Counted from the first letter of the stretch, positions 28,277-36,607 are shown. The stretch is DNA of 64,000 nucleotides from an uncultured Candidatus Melainabacteria bacterium (GCA_934693235.1 CAKUUY010000007.1:16025-80024); one strand, 5' to 3'. Numbers and translations are program-made. The notes: a model not told the origin generated them from the letters alone.

Positions 28277-28909
28277 ATGAAAAAAATATTATCAATTTTG
28301 GTATTACTTTTGGGCCTTGCAGCAACACCGGCAAATGCTAAAACAGCGCCTGTTCAAGCGTTACAGGATTTTTCTGTTTCAAATCCGTCTCAAACGATGT
28401 TGATTAAGATGCTTGCAAACGTTCAACTTAATAAGGATACAATGTTGCACGAGGGATTTTTTGTTTTAGGTCAAATTCAAAATGTTTCTAATTCGTCATT
28501 TGTGTTTATGCCTATAAAATACCAAAACTTCCATAATGAAGTATTTCAAATTAACGGAAATTATCCTGCCAAATTTGTAGAAATGGTTGATTCAGCCAGT
28601 AAGCAACCTGCTCAAGGTGTTATTTCTAAAGACGCAAAATTCTTAATGGATTTTGTTATTGCGGATGAAGCTCCGGATAATTCAATTGGTGCAAAATACC
28701 AAAATATGGGTACTCCATCAAATGGAATTTCAGCAGTTGTAAATCAGCAGGATTTAGTATTGTATGATGGGAGTATTCCAAAAACTATGAAAGATTTCCC
28801 TGGGATTAAGTTGAATTCTTTTGATAATGGTAGCAATTTCAATATCCCTAAAAAATTGATGATTGAAGCAACTCCAAAAGAAGTTAATGTAAACGATTTG
28901 AAGTATTAG
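28277..28909 (+). CDS. Secreted hypothetical protein, paralogue B
   Basis: 210 residues with a signal peptide (MKKILSILVLLLGLAATPANA-K). Homologous to the preceding gene over the first 120 residues; the C-termini differ. Start chosen at 28277 because CGGAG lies eight bases upstream and the promoter excludes earlier starts (ATG 28271 is a close alternative). Tandem duplication followed by divergence is the simplest explanation. Function unknown. Confidence 0.75.
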   Translation: MKKILSILVLLLGLAATPANAKTAPVQALQDFSVSNPSQTMLIKMLANVQLNKDTMLHEGFFVLGQIQNVSNSSFVFMPIKYQNFHNEVFQINGNYPAKFVEMVDSASKQPAQGVISKDAKFLMDFVIADEAPDNSIGAKYQNMGTPSNGISAVVNQQDLVLYDGSIPKTMKDFPGIKLNSFDNGSNFNIPKKLMIEATPKEVNVNDLKY

Positions 28910-28932
28910 GAAGTAACTTAATTTAAAGATTG

Positions 28933-28962
28933 AAAAGGCTGTAGTTTATACAGCCTTTTTTA
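28933..28962 (+). terminator. Intrinsic terminator before queF
   Basis: AAGGCTG pairs with CAGCCTT around a TAGTTTATA loop, then a T run. The TGC-TAGAAT box of queF follows directly. Confidence 0.85.
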
Positions 28963-28977
28963 TGCTAGAATTGGTTT

Positions 28978-29871
28978 ATGAAAACAGATGAAATTGCATC
29001 AAAATTTTTAGGGAAAAAAGTTCGCGGAAGTGAGAATTATGATCCGTCTCTACTTGTTGTTATTCCGCGAGAAGAAAATCGGAAACAATATGATTTAAAT
29101 AATGACAAATTACCTTTTTGTGGTTGGGACATTTGGCATGCGTATGAATTTTCATCAATGTCAGAAAATGGAGTTCCGGTCACAAGATTAATGAAGTTAA
29201 GATATTCTTGTCGCAGTGAATTTTTAGTTGAGTCGAAGTCGTTAAAATTGTATTTGAATTCTTTTAATATGAGTCGTTTTGGACAAAATATTTCAGAATG
29301 TCTTAAAATTTGCAAAAATAAAATTGAAAAAGATTTGTCAGAGAAACTTCAAACAGAAGTAAAAATAAATTTTATAGACAATAAAACTCAAAAAATTCAA
29401 ATATTTGAAATCTTTCAAAATATTATGCATTTTGTTAATGAACAAGATTTGATTGTAGAGAAATTTAAAGAAGCTCCGGGGGTTTTGAAGGCAGAAGAAA
29501 CAGAAGAACTCAAAGAATATTATTTAACATTTGATTCTTTACGTTCAAATTGTAGAGTTACGCACCAACCTGATTTTGGAGATTTATTTATTTATTACAA
29601 ATCAACAAAGCATATTATTGAAAAAAGTCTTGTAAAATATTTGAGTTCCTTTCGTTCAGAATTTCATTTCCATGAAGAGTGTTGTGAAATGATTTTTAAA
29701 CGTTTGTTTGACATTTTGAATAAAGATGACAAATTATTTGTTTGTGCATTGTACACTCGCAGAGGCGGAATTGATATTTGTCCATCAAGGTGGACTCCAA
29801 ATTGTAATGTTAAGGATGTTACTGTGTTGAATGATATTACAAAATTTGCAAGAGGAAGTATTAAACAGTAA
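28978..29871 (+). CDS. queF: NADPH-dependent 7-cyano-7-deazaguanine reductase
   Basis: 297 residues, matching the long bimodular QueF type. It reduces preQ0 to preQ1 in queuosine synthesis. Motifs: VESKSLKLYLNSFNM, the nucleophile region LRSNCRVTHQPDFGD, the substrate-binding RSEFHFHEECCEMIFKRL, and YTRRGGIDICPSRW. No other queuosine genes are adjacent. The ATG lies six bases after TAGAAT, a possible leaderless start. The stop overlaps yraN by one base. Confidence 0.93.
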   Translation: MKTDEIASKFLGKKVRGSENYDPSLLVVIPREENRKQYDLNNDKLPFCGWDIWHAYEFSSMSENGVPVTRLMKLRYSCRSEFLVESKSLKLYLNSFNMSRFGQNISECLKICKNKIEKDLSEKLQTEVKINFIDNKTQKIQIFEIFQNIMHFVNEQDLIVEKFKEAPGVLKAEETEELKEYYLTFDSLRSNCRVTHQPDFGDLFIYYKSTKHIIEKSLVKYLSSFRSEFHFHEECCEMIFKRLFDILNKDDKLFVCALYTRRGGIDICPSRWTPNCNVKDVTVLNDITKFARGSIKQ

Positions 29872-30218
29872 TGGACAATAAAAAACTCGGAAATGCCGGC
29901 GAGGATTTAGCTTGCAGATATTTAGAAAAAAACGGTTACAAAATTCTTGAACGCAACAAGCATTATTCAAGATTTTGCGAAATAGATATAATTGCACAGT
30001 ACAAAAGAACAATTGTTTTTGTGGAAGTGAAAACTCGTAAAACAAACTCATTTGGCGCTCCGACTGAAGCTATTACAAAAACGAAATATGAACATCTGAA
30101 ACAAGGTGTTCAATATTATTTGGTTGAGCACAAGGTCAAAGATTTCAGAATTGATGTAATCGGTATTACTCTGGAACCTGAGATGAAAATAGAACATTTG
30201 AAGAATATTTATTTGTAA
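29871..30218 (+). CDS. yraN: YraN/UPF0102 family nuclease-like protein
   Basis: 115 residues, typical length. The family fold is Holliday-junction-resolvase-like. Motifs: GEDLACRYLEKNGYKILERN, then CEIDIIAQ and FVEVKTRK, which give the D/E...E-x-K nuclease core. Translationally coupled to queF through TAATG. Actual role in the cell is not settled for the family. Confidence 0.9.
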   Translation: MDNKKLGNAGEDLACRYLEKNGYKILERNKHYSRFCEIDIIAQYKRTIVFVEVKTRKTNSFGAPTEAITKTKYEHLKQGVQYYLVEHKVKDFRIDVIGITLEPEMKIEHLKNIYL

Positions 30219-30265
30219 TATTTGAAAATGGCAGGATGAGTATCCCACCATATGACTTTATAAAT

Positions 30266-30649
30266 TTAGTTTATGTAATTTATAGTTTTATCTACTTTGC
30301 CGGAAATGCAATCAAAAGAATAAGTCGCAATTTTTGAGCCATTTGCAGGTCCAAATTTTAATTCCAAAGGTCTTATAACTTTTGCAAGTTTTGCCAATAA
30401 TAAACCTCCACCTTTTTTAAGGGTATTTTTATCTACATTGGCAAAGTTTTGTTTATATTGATTAGACATCAATTCTAATTTGTCTCCTTTATCGGTCAAA
30501 GAAAAAGAAGCTCCTTTTAAGTCTTTTGTATTTTGATGAAATACTTTTGCAATATTTTGGTAGTAATCTATGTTTTTCTTATCTATATTCTTAAGGTAAA
30601 GTCTTTGTTTAAAGCTTGTTTGCGAACAATTGTTGTTATTTATTTGCAT
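30266..30649 (-). CDS. Hypothetical protein, 127 residues
   Basis: Start placed at the ATG at 30649 after AAGGA; the in-frame codon at 30670 would precede that site. The N-terminus MQINNNNCSQTSFKQRLYL resembles the Asn-rich, F-[TK]-x-R start of the 40722 protein. The body is Lys-rich and helical, ending CISGKVDKTINYIN. No membrane segment or family recognised. It is convergent with yraN. Confidence 0.65.
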   Translation of the reverse strand: MQINNNNCSQTSFKQRLYLKNIDKKNIDYYQNIAKVFHQNTKDLKGASFSLTDKGDKLELMSNQYKQNFANVDKNTLKKGGGLLLAKLAKVIRPLELKFGPANGSKIATYSFDCISGKVDKTINYIN

Positions 30650-30798
30650 TTTTCTTTTATCCTTTCTCAATAGTTATATAACCTGTAAAAATTTTTTTTG
30701 CTATTTATTTCTCAATATTTACATGAAATTAGTAATTTCCATTGATACAGACTTTGCATCTACGCCTCTAGGCATCCTTGCATCTAAACTTAAACTTT

Positions 30799-31902
30799 CT
30801 AAGATACTTTTCCACTGTCAATTTTATAAATTCTAACATCTTTCAAAAACTCTTCTTCAAAAAGGATTGTGTCAACGGAAGTTATTACAGTTTGAGTATT
30901 TTTATTTATTGATTTTAAAAGATAATTTTGTCGTAAATCGTCTAGTTCAGCCAAAACATCGTCTAACAACAATACTGGTTCGTCTCCGGCTTTTGCTGTA
31001 ATTATGTCTAATTCAGAAAGTTTTAGAGCCAAAACTATTGTTCTTTGCTGACCTTGAGATGCAAATTTAGTTGCATCATTGTTGTTTATATAAAAAATAA
31101 TATCGTCCCTATGAGGCCCAACGCAAGATTGTCCGCGACGCATTTCTTCCGCTTTTCTAGCTTCTAAAGACTGATGGAAAGTAGATGCTATATCTTCAAG
31201 TTCTGTTTCATCATTTAAAAAAGAGCAATCATAGCTGATTTTTAATTCTTCGGTTTCGCTTATTATGCGGTGTTTTTCTCGTGCAATACGCTCAATTTCT
31301 TTCAAATATTTTTTTCTCAAAAATATTATGTTACTACCTGTAATTACAAGTTGTTCATTATAAACATCAAGCAAAGTGTCATTTGGATTGCCTGTTTTCA
31401 AGTATTCTTTTAACAAATTATTTTTTTGAATTCTGATTTTGTCATATTTTGTAAGTCTATCGTCATAAGCCGGATAAACTTGAGAAATGGCTCTATCAAG
31501 CCAATCACGCCTATCGGTCGGATTCCCCCTTAGTAAAAGCAAATCTGCAGTCGAAAAAAGGACTGTTTTTAAGACTGATTTAAAATTTTTTGGAGTAGTT
31601 TTTACTTTATTAAGCGCAAGTTCTCGTTTTTTTTCTCTTGAATATGTAAAATCAAGTTCGACATCTGTTTCTGCCTTTACCATATTACAATTAATTTCAG
31701 CTCTTTCTGCTTCAAAATTAATCAATTCAACATTATTTGAAGTTCGTGGTGATTTTAAAGTTGACAAAAAATATATGCTTTCAAGAATATTTGTTTTACC
31801 TTGTGCATTCTTGCCGATTATAAGAATTTTTTTAGAGTTCAAATCAAGTTCTAAATCCTTGCAATTTCTGTAATTTGTAAGTTTTAAATCCTTTAATCTC
31901 AT
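30799..31902 (-). CDS. recF: DNA replication and repair protein RecF
   Basis: 367 residues, normal RecF length. RecF is an SMC-like ATPase that helps RecOR load RecA at gaps. Walker A is IGKNAQGKTNILESIYFL, the signature region is FASQGQQRTIVLALKLSE, and Walker B is PVLLLDDVLAELD. I start at ATG 31902 (MRLKDLKLTNYRN), which fits the family. A TATAAT lies six bases upstream of this ATG, so the transcript may be leaderless. It is not next to dnaN or gyrB. Confidence 0.93.
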   Translation of the reverse strand: MRLKDLKLTNYRNCKDLELDLNSKKILIIGKNAQGKTNILESIYFLSTLKSPRTSNNVELINFEAERAEINCNMVKAETDVELDFTYSREKKRELALNKVKTTPKNFKSVLKTVLFSTADLLLLRGNPTDRRDWLDRAISQVYPAYDDRLTKYDKIRIQKNNLLKEYLKTGNPNDTLLDVYNEQLVITGSNIIFLRKKYLKEIERIAREKHRIISETEELKISYDCSFLNDETELEDIASTFHQSLEARKAEEMRRGQSCVGPHRDDIIFYINNNDATKFASQGQQRTIVLALKLSELDIITAKAGDEPVLLLDDVLAELDDLRQNYLLKSINKNTQTVITSVDTILFEEEFLKDVRIYKIDSGKVS

Positions 31903-32003
31903 AGAAAGATTATACCCCAAATATATGATTTCTTAATTTTTTATAGACTAATATTAAAATTTTTTATATAATAACCATGCATATTGCAATATAAGGAATA
32001 ATT

Positions 32004-32258
32004 ATGTTACCGATTATATCAGAAGAGAATGCTGCCGTTGCTTTTAATGAAATATTTAAAGATATGCCGGCATGGCGTAAAAAGATGATTCATTATCTAA
32101 AGGAGGAAAATCCTGAGATTAATACTGCGATTATTGAAGCCGCTAATCAAACTTCTCTTGATCCGAAGGCTGTTGCGTTAGGAGCTTACATGACTTATGC
32201 CTTAATAGAACTTGCAATGAAAGATAACGAAGATATAATGAATTTTCAGGGAGAATAA
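32004..32258 (+). CDS. Small hypothetical protein upstream of pilT
   Basis: 84 residues, helical, acidic at the end (KDNEDIMNFQGE). AAGGA lies six bases before the ATG. It ends two bases before pilT, whose ribosome binding site GGGAG lies inside this gene, so the two are surely one operon. It may be a helper of pilus retraction, but nothing in the sequence shows how. Confidence 0.75.
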   Translation: MLPIISEENAAVAFNEIFKDMPAWRKKMIHYLKEENPEINTAIIEAANQTSLDPKAVALGAYMTYALIELAMKDNEDIMNFQGE

Positions 32259-32260
32259 GA

Positions 32261-33331
32261 ATGCTGATAGAAGAATTATTAGAAAAACTTGTAGCTGATG
32301 GCGGTTCTGACTTGCACATTTCTGCTAACTTGCCTCCGGCAGCCCGTATTGATGGAAAACTGAGAAGATATGACTATCCGCCACTTAGTCCAGACGATGT
32401 TGAAACTCTTTTATTCCCAATGTTATCTAACGAACAAAGACGTACTCTTGAACAAAACTGGGAACTTGACTTTTCATATGGTATTGAGGGGTTAAGCCGT
32501 TTCAGGGTTAACTTTTACAAGGATAAAGGTAATTACGCGGCAGCATTCAGAACAATTACTTCAATAGTTCCGTCTTTTGATAACTTAGGACTTCCTGAAA
32601 TTGTTAGAAAAACTGCAGACAAACCACGCGGACTAATCCTTGTAACAGGTCCTACAGGTTCCGGTAAATCTACAACACTTGCTGCAATGATTGACTACAT
32701 AAATACAAACAGGGCAGAACACATTCTTACTATTGAAGACCCGATAGAATTTGTTCACACTTCAAAACAAAGTATTATTCACCAACGTGAACTTGGAATG
32801 GATACAAGATCTTTTGCAAACGCCCTAAAATCCGCTCTTCGTGAAGACCCTGATATTATTCTGGTAGGTGAGATGCGTGACCATGAAACTATTGCTTTGG
32901 CATTGACTGCTGCAGAAACAGGCCACTTGGTATTCGGAACATTGCACACATCTTCTGCTGCACAAACAATTGACCGTATAATTGACGTATTCCCAGAAGG
33001 TCAACAACAACAGATTCGTGTACAGCTTGCAAACTCTCTTGTTGCAGTATTTGCTCAAACCTTGTTGCCAAAAATTCAACCGGACGGTACTAAAAAAGGT
33101 CGTGTAATGGCTCAGGAAATTATGCTTGTAACACCTGCGATTGCAAACCTTATCAGAGAAGCAAAAGCTGCACAAATTTATTCAACAATTCAAATGAACC
33201 AAGGTATGGGGATGCAAACTCTTGAAATGGCTCTTGCAAATCATTTTAAACAAGGTCATATCACTAGAGAAGATGCGCTTTCCAGAACTTCAAGACCTGA
33301 TGAATTGAATCGTTTGATGAATGGGGTTTAA
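32261..33331 (+). CDS. pilT: Type IV pilus retraction ATPase PilT
   Basis: 356 residues, typical PilT. A cytoplasmic hexameric ATPase that depolymerises pili to drive twitching and DNA uptake. Features: N-terminal GGSDLHISANLPPAARIDG; Walker A GPTGSGKSTTLAAM; Asp box TIEDPIEFVH; Walker B ALREDPDIILVGEMRD; His box ETGHLVFGTLHTSSA. The C-terminal retraction-specific region is QEIMLVTPAIANLIREAKAAQI, the AIRNLIRE-type motif that marks PilT rather than PilB. It gives the surrounding pilin-like genes a functional motor. Confidence 0.96.
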   Translation: MLIEELLEKLVADGGSDLHISANLPPAARIDGKLRRYDYPPLSPDDVETLLFPMLSNEQRRTLEQNWELDFSYGIEGLSRFRVNFYKDKGNYAAAFRTITSIVPSFDNLGLPEIVRKTADKPRGLILVTGPTGSGKSTTLAAMIDYINTNRAEHILTIEDPIEFVHTSKQSIIHQRELGMDTRSFANALKSALREDPDIILVGEMRDHETIALALTAAETGHLVFGTLHTSSAAQTIDRIIDVFPEGQQQQIRVQLANSLVAVFAQTLLPKIQPDGTKKGRVMAQEIMLVTPAIANLIREAKAAQIYSTIQMNQGMGMQTLEMALANHFKQGHITREDALSRTSRPDELNRLMNGV

Positions 33332-33340
33332 TATTACGTA

Positions 33341-33423
33341 GTCATCCCCTCTCTCTTTGTGAGAGGGGAGAATTTCGCCATTGTTAGAATGAGAATGGCT
33401 GAAATTCGGGAGAGGGTAGTAAC
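33341..33423. repeat. Interspersed palindromic repeat between pilT and lysS
   Basis: CCCCTCTCTC and GAGAGGGG form a hairpin. A second arm (AATTTCGCCATT...AATGGCTGAAATT) lies inside, and the element ends GGGAGAGGGTAGTAAC. It is related to the CTCTCTC elements at 13.9, 18.98 and 51.4 kb. Confidence 0.65.
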
Positions 33424-33526
33424 GAACTAAATGTTTCTCAAATTTGTGTTGTGCGAATTTTCAATATTTCGTTGTTTGTGTTAAAATTAAATCATAAAGA
33501 CTTTATAAACAAAGAGGAAGTATAAA

Positions 33527-35059
33527 ATGGCACAACAAACACATGAACCAAGTTCTACAAAAGAACAAATAAGACAAACAAGGATTCAAAAGCTCGCAGA
33601 TTTGGCAGATAAAGGTGTTAATCCATACCCTTATAAATTTGAAAAAACTGCAGATGCTGCTGAATTACAAGAAAAATACAAAGATCTTGAAGCAGGCGTT
33701 GAAACAGAGGATAAATATTCTGTTGCAGGTCGTGTAATGGCAATCAGGAATACTGGTATGTTTATCGATCTTATGGATGCTTCAGGCAAAATTCAAATTT
33801 TCTCTCATAAAGAAAATTTGTCAGAAGAGCAAATTAAAATCCTAAAGCTTATCGATATCGGTGATATTGTAGGATTTACAGGAACAATCAGAAGAACTCC
33901 GCGTGGCGAACTTTCTATTAAATCGACTGAATTGACTTTGTTGTCAAAAGCTCTTTTACCTTTACCTAATAAACAAATTAGTAAAGAAAAAGCCGAAACA
34001 TTGAGCCACTACCATGGATTAACAGATGTTGAACTTAAATATCGTCAAAGGTACGTTGACTTAATTGTTAACGAAGAAAGTAGAGATACTTTCAGAAAAA
34101 GAAGCATGATTGTTCAAAAGGTTCGTGAATTTTTGGCAAAACAAGGTTATATGGAAGTTGAAACTCCAATTTTGCAGACAATGGCGTCAGGTGCCAATGC
34201 AAGACCTTTCACAACTCACCATAATGCGTTAGAAATGGATTTGACTTTGAGAATTGCGCTTGAATTATATCTAAAACGTTTGATTGTTGGTGGAATTTCT
34301 GAAAAAGTTTTTGAAATCGGAAAATGTTTCAGAAATGAGGGTATCGACACTCGTCACAATCCTGAATTTACAATGATTGAGTTGTATCAAGCTTATGCAG
34401 ATTACAATGACATGATGACTTTGACTGAAAATATGGTTGCTTATGTTGCTCAAGAGGTTCTTGGCACAACAAAAATAAAATACGGCGAAAATGAAATTGA
34501 TTTGACTCCGCCTTGGGACAGAAAAACAATGCTTGGTTCTATTAAAGAAGCAACGGGTGTTGATTTCATGGAAATTTATAGCGCTCAACAAGCAATTGAA
34601 ACTGCAAGAAGTCTTCATGTACAAGTTGAAGATGGTATGAACTGGGGACAAGTTGTTGAAGCTGTGTTTGAAGAAAAAATCGAACCGTCATTAATTCAAC
34701 CTTGTCACATTATTGATTATCCGAGAGAAATTTCTCCGCTTGCAAAAGTGCATAGAGACAATGACAGATTGACTGAACGCTTTGAAACTCGTGTAAATGG
34801 TTGGGAAATTGCAAACGCATTCTCAGAACTTACAGATCCAATCGATCAAAGAATGAGATTTGAAGCTCAAGCTCAAGCAAAAGCTGCAGGTGATGAAGAA
34901 GCGATGGAAATTGATGAAGACTTTATTAATGCGCTAGAATACGGTATGCCACCTACAGGTGGTATGGGAATGGGAATTGATAGACTTGTTATGTTACTAA
35001 CAGATTCTCCATCAATTCGTGATGTAATTGCGTTTCCTACAATGAAAGCAAAAGATTAA
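33527..35059 (+). CDS. lysS: Lysyl-tRNA synthetase, class II
   Basis: 510 residues, normal LysS length. N-terminal OB-fold anticodon-binding domain (YSVAGRVMAIRNTGMFIDLMDASGKIQIF). The catalytic core has motif 1 (FLAKQGYMEVETPIL), motif 2 (FEIGKCFRNEGIDTRHNPEF) and motif 3 (GMGMGIDRLVMLLTD). Start supported by AGAGGAAG. A TAAAAT box at about 33481 is a plausible promoter. Confidence 0.97.
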   Translation: MAQQTHEPSSTKEQIRQTRIQKLADLADKGVNPYPYKFEKTADAAELQEKYKDLEAGVETEDKYSVAGRVMAIRNTGMFIDLMDASGKIQIFSHKENLSEEQIKILKLIDIGDIVGFTGTIRRTPRGELSIKSTELTLLSKALLPLPNKQISKEKAETLSHYHGLTDVELKYRQRYVDLIVNEESRDTFRKRSMIVQKVREFLAKQGYMEVETPILQTMASGANARPFTTHHNALEMDLTLRIALELYLKRLIVGGISEKVFEIGKCFRNEGIDTRHNPEFTMIELYQAYADYNDMMTLTENMVAYVAQEVLGTTKIKYGENEIDLTPPWDRKTMLGSIKEATGVDFMEIYSAQQAIETARSLHVQVEDGMNWGQVVEAVFEEKIEPSLIQPCHIIDYPREISPLAKVHRDNDRLTERFETRVNGWEIANAFSELTDPIDQRMRFEAQAQAKAAGDEEAMEIDEDFINALEYGMPPTGGMGMGIDRLVMLLTDSPSIRDVIAFPTMKAKD

Positions 35060-35082
35060 TAGAGCTAAATGGAATTATAAAA

Positions 35083-35117
35083 ATGTCCTCTATGTAATAT
35101 ATAGGGGATATTTTTTT
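35083..35117 (+). terminator. Terminator after lysS
   Basis: TGTCCTCTAT pairs with ATAGGGGATA around a GTAATAT loop, followed by a T7 run. It lies just upstream of the pilin module promoter. Confidence 0.75.
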
Positions 35118-35126
35118 AATTGTATG

Positions 35127-35155
35127 TTGAAAAGTTAAAAAAAATATGTTAAACT
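35127..35155 (+). promoter_or_regulatory. Conserved module promoter, class A copy 1
   Basis: TTGAAA (35127-35132), 17-base spacer ending in ATGT (extended -10), TAAACT (35150-35155). Identical in layout to 55323-55351 and 63884-63912. A roughly 25-base untranslated leader follows with GGAGGA at 35175-35180. Confidence 0.75.
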
Positions 35156-35186
35156 GGATTTGTACATAAAAAATGGAGGAATTTAT

Positions 35187-35243
35187 ATGCAAGAAGAGAT
35201 GAAAAGAGCCGTCGGGGGGGGGGCAATCACGAACGCGAATTAG
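35187..35243 (+). CDS. 18-residue leader ORF with ten-G tract, gate of the class A pilin (copy 1)
   Basis: ATG 35187 is six bases after a perfect GGAGGA. As read it encodes MQEEMKRAVGGGAITNAN and stops at TAG 35241-35243. Adding one G (or removing two) makes the ATG read AVGGGNHERELGSPL and on into the frame that contains the 1.3-kb pilin-like gene. The two other class A copies match it at nearly every base through the tract. I infer that this ATG is the true start of the pilin gene, in an off or slippage-dependent frame. Confidence 0.7.
   Translation: MQEEMKRAVGGGAITNAN
35214..35223 (+). repeat. G10 homopolymer tract
   Basis: Ten G between GCCGTC and CAATCACGAACGCGAATTAG, in the leader ORF. 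It controls the frame joining ATG 35187 to the downstream gene. Confidence 0.95.
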
Positions 35244-35281
35244 GATCTCCTTTAGTCGGAATTGACTCTCATGTTGCTCAT

Positions 35282-36568
35282 TTGAGTGATTTATCTTCTC
35301 TCCAAGGGAGAGAGTTAGAGAGAGGGTTTAATTCAAATACAAGTATTGGTAAAAAGAACCAAAACAACTTAAGCGAAACGAACTTATTCACTCATTTACC
35401 TATTCACTTATTCACTTCAAAAAAAGCCGCATTCACATTGGCAGAGGGTGCTACGCACGTAGCCCACTGTAAAGACTCACGCAAAGTAGCATTTACTTTG
35501 GCGGAAGTTCTTATCACCCTAGGCATCATCGGTGTTGTTGCTGCTATCACAATGCCTGTTTTACTAAGCAATGTTCAAGACAGAGTTAAACAAAAACGAG
35601 TTGAAAATATCAAGCAAAAATTAAGTAAAGTAACAGATAAAATGGCTGTCCAAAGTGGCTTAATTGGTTATGGTGATACTATGTCTTTTGTTCAAGAAAT
35701 GTCAAAACACATGAAACTAGCTAAGATTTGCGACAACAACCATATTTCTGATTGTTGGCCGACAGAAGAAGTAACCCTTAACGATGAAGGAAAAACTTGG
35801 GAAATATCTAAAACAAAGAATGCTAAAACCTTAAAAATTGATAAAGACAAACAAAACAGCTGGGCAGACACTGTAGGCATCGTTACTGCAGACGGTGTCC
35901 CGATGATTTTGAGTTACAAAAAAGATTGCGATTTTAACGTAGATGAATCAGGATTGAAATTTGATAATGGCTCAGCAATGTCCAATTCTGTAGGATGTTT
36001 ATCCGGTGTATTTGACTGGAACGGAGGCAAAAATCCGAACAAACTTGCTAAAATAACAGGAGATACAAAAGGAGATATTTTACCTTTCGGCGATGCACAA
36101 GGGCTAGGAACAGAATGTACAATTGAAATAGGTAATAAATGCTTTACTGCCCCAAAACCGTTAGAAAAACCGTTAACATATGATCAATGTGAATCAAGAA
36201 AAGGAGAATTAGGAATAAAAGAGTGTTGCTCTGAATCACATTGTCTTGGTAGAGATTATTGGGCAGGTGCCGCTGCCATGTGTGGTGGTACGGATAAAAT
36301 GCCAACACAAGCAGAGCTAACAGAACTAGCAAAATTATTGTACAATACTTCTAGCATAAATTCGTCAGGTACTATATACAATTTAAAATTAGACACCTCA
36401 AAAGCTTCTTCAATGGGCTTCACAGGTTCTGACTTCTACGTTTGGTCGGGAGAGGAGCGCGATAGCAACAGCGCGTACGACCGCGGCTTCAACTCGTGGC
36501 GCACGTTCTGGACCTACAACGACCGCGGCAACTCCAGCTTTATACAGGTGGTTTGCTCAGGTGATTAG
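35282..36568 (+). CDS. Pilin-like protein with lectin-type variable C-terminus, frame-gated (class A copy 1)
   Basis: 428 codons from a nominal TTG that has no ribosome binding site. The frame is open from the G tract, and the only good start is ATG 35187 in another frame. A long leader, part of it from a palindromic repeat (SSLQGRELERG), is followed by two prepilin motifs 20 residues apart, KKAAFTLAEG and RKVAFTLAEVLITLGIIGVV. A Lys-rich helix (DRVKQKRVENIKQKLSK) comes next, then Cys-rich globular parts. WAGAAAMCGGTDKMPTQAEL, an LPT-like motif, opens a DUF1566/C-type-lectin-like domain that ends in a GC-rich segment (VWSGEERDSNSAYDRGF to VVCSGD). Likely a surface-displayed pilus tip or pseudopilin adhesin. 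55478 is a paralogue. Confidence 0.8.
   Translation: MSDLSSLQGRELERGFNSNTSIGKKNQNNLSETNLFTHLPIHLFTSKKAAFTLAEGATHVAHCKDSRKVAFTLAEVLITLGIIGVVAAITMPVLLSNVQDRVKQKRVENIKQKLSKVTDKMAVQSGLIGYGDTMSFVQEMSKHMKLAKICDNNHISDCWPTEEVTLNDEGKTWEISKTKNAKTLKIDKDKQNSWADTVGIVTADGVPMILSYKKDCDFNVDESGLKFDNGSAMSNSVGCLSGVFDWNGGKNPNKLAKITGDTKGDILPFGDAQGLGTECTIEIGNKCFTAPKPLEKPLTYDQCESRKGELGIKECCSESHCLGRDYWAGAAAMCGGTDKMPTQAELTELAKLLYNTSSINSSGTIYNLKLDTSKASSMGFTGSDFYVWSGEERDSNSAYDRGFNSWRTFWTYNDRGNSSFIQVVCSGD
35432..35506 (+). repeat. 60-base duplication of the prepilin motif (copy in 35282 gene)
   Basis: FTLAE codons at 35432-35446 recur exactly 60 bases later at 35492-35506. The insert encodes GATHVAHCKDSRKVAFTLAE and carries the palindrome GCTACGCACGTAGC. 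The same insert lies at 51611 and 55628 but is absent from 14002 and 57747. Confidence 0.85.
36445..36553 (+). other. GC-rich candidate variable region, DGR-like
   Basis: In 36446-36538, 60 of 93 bases are G or C, far above the surrounding coding DNA. Most codons end in C (AGC, AAC, TAC, GAC, CGC, GGC, TTC), unlike the T/A-ending codons of the rest of the gene. It lies at the extreme C-terminus of a lectin-type domain, which is where diversity-generating retroelements write adenine-derived variation from AAC-rich templates. No template repeat or reverse transcriptase is in this window. Confidence 0.6.
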
Positions 36569-36607
36569 CTTAATCATTTAATAATTCAATCATTTGGCGC
36601 AATTTAT

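Noticed and set aside
36445..36553. GC-rich tip as a horizontally acquired fragment
   Set aside because: The island is confined to the variable end of one domain and recurs in the paralogue at the same place, which fits in-place diversification better than transfer.
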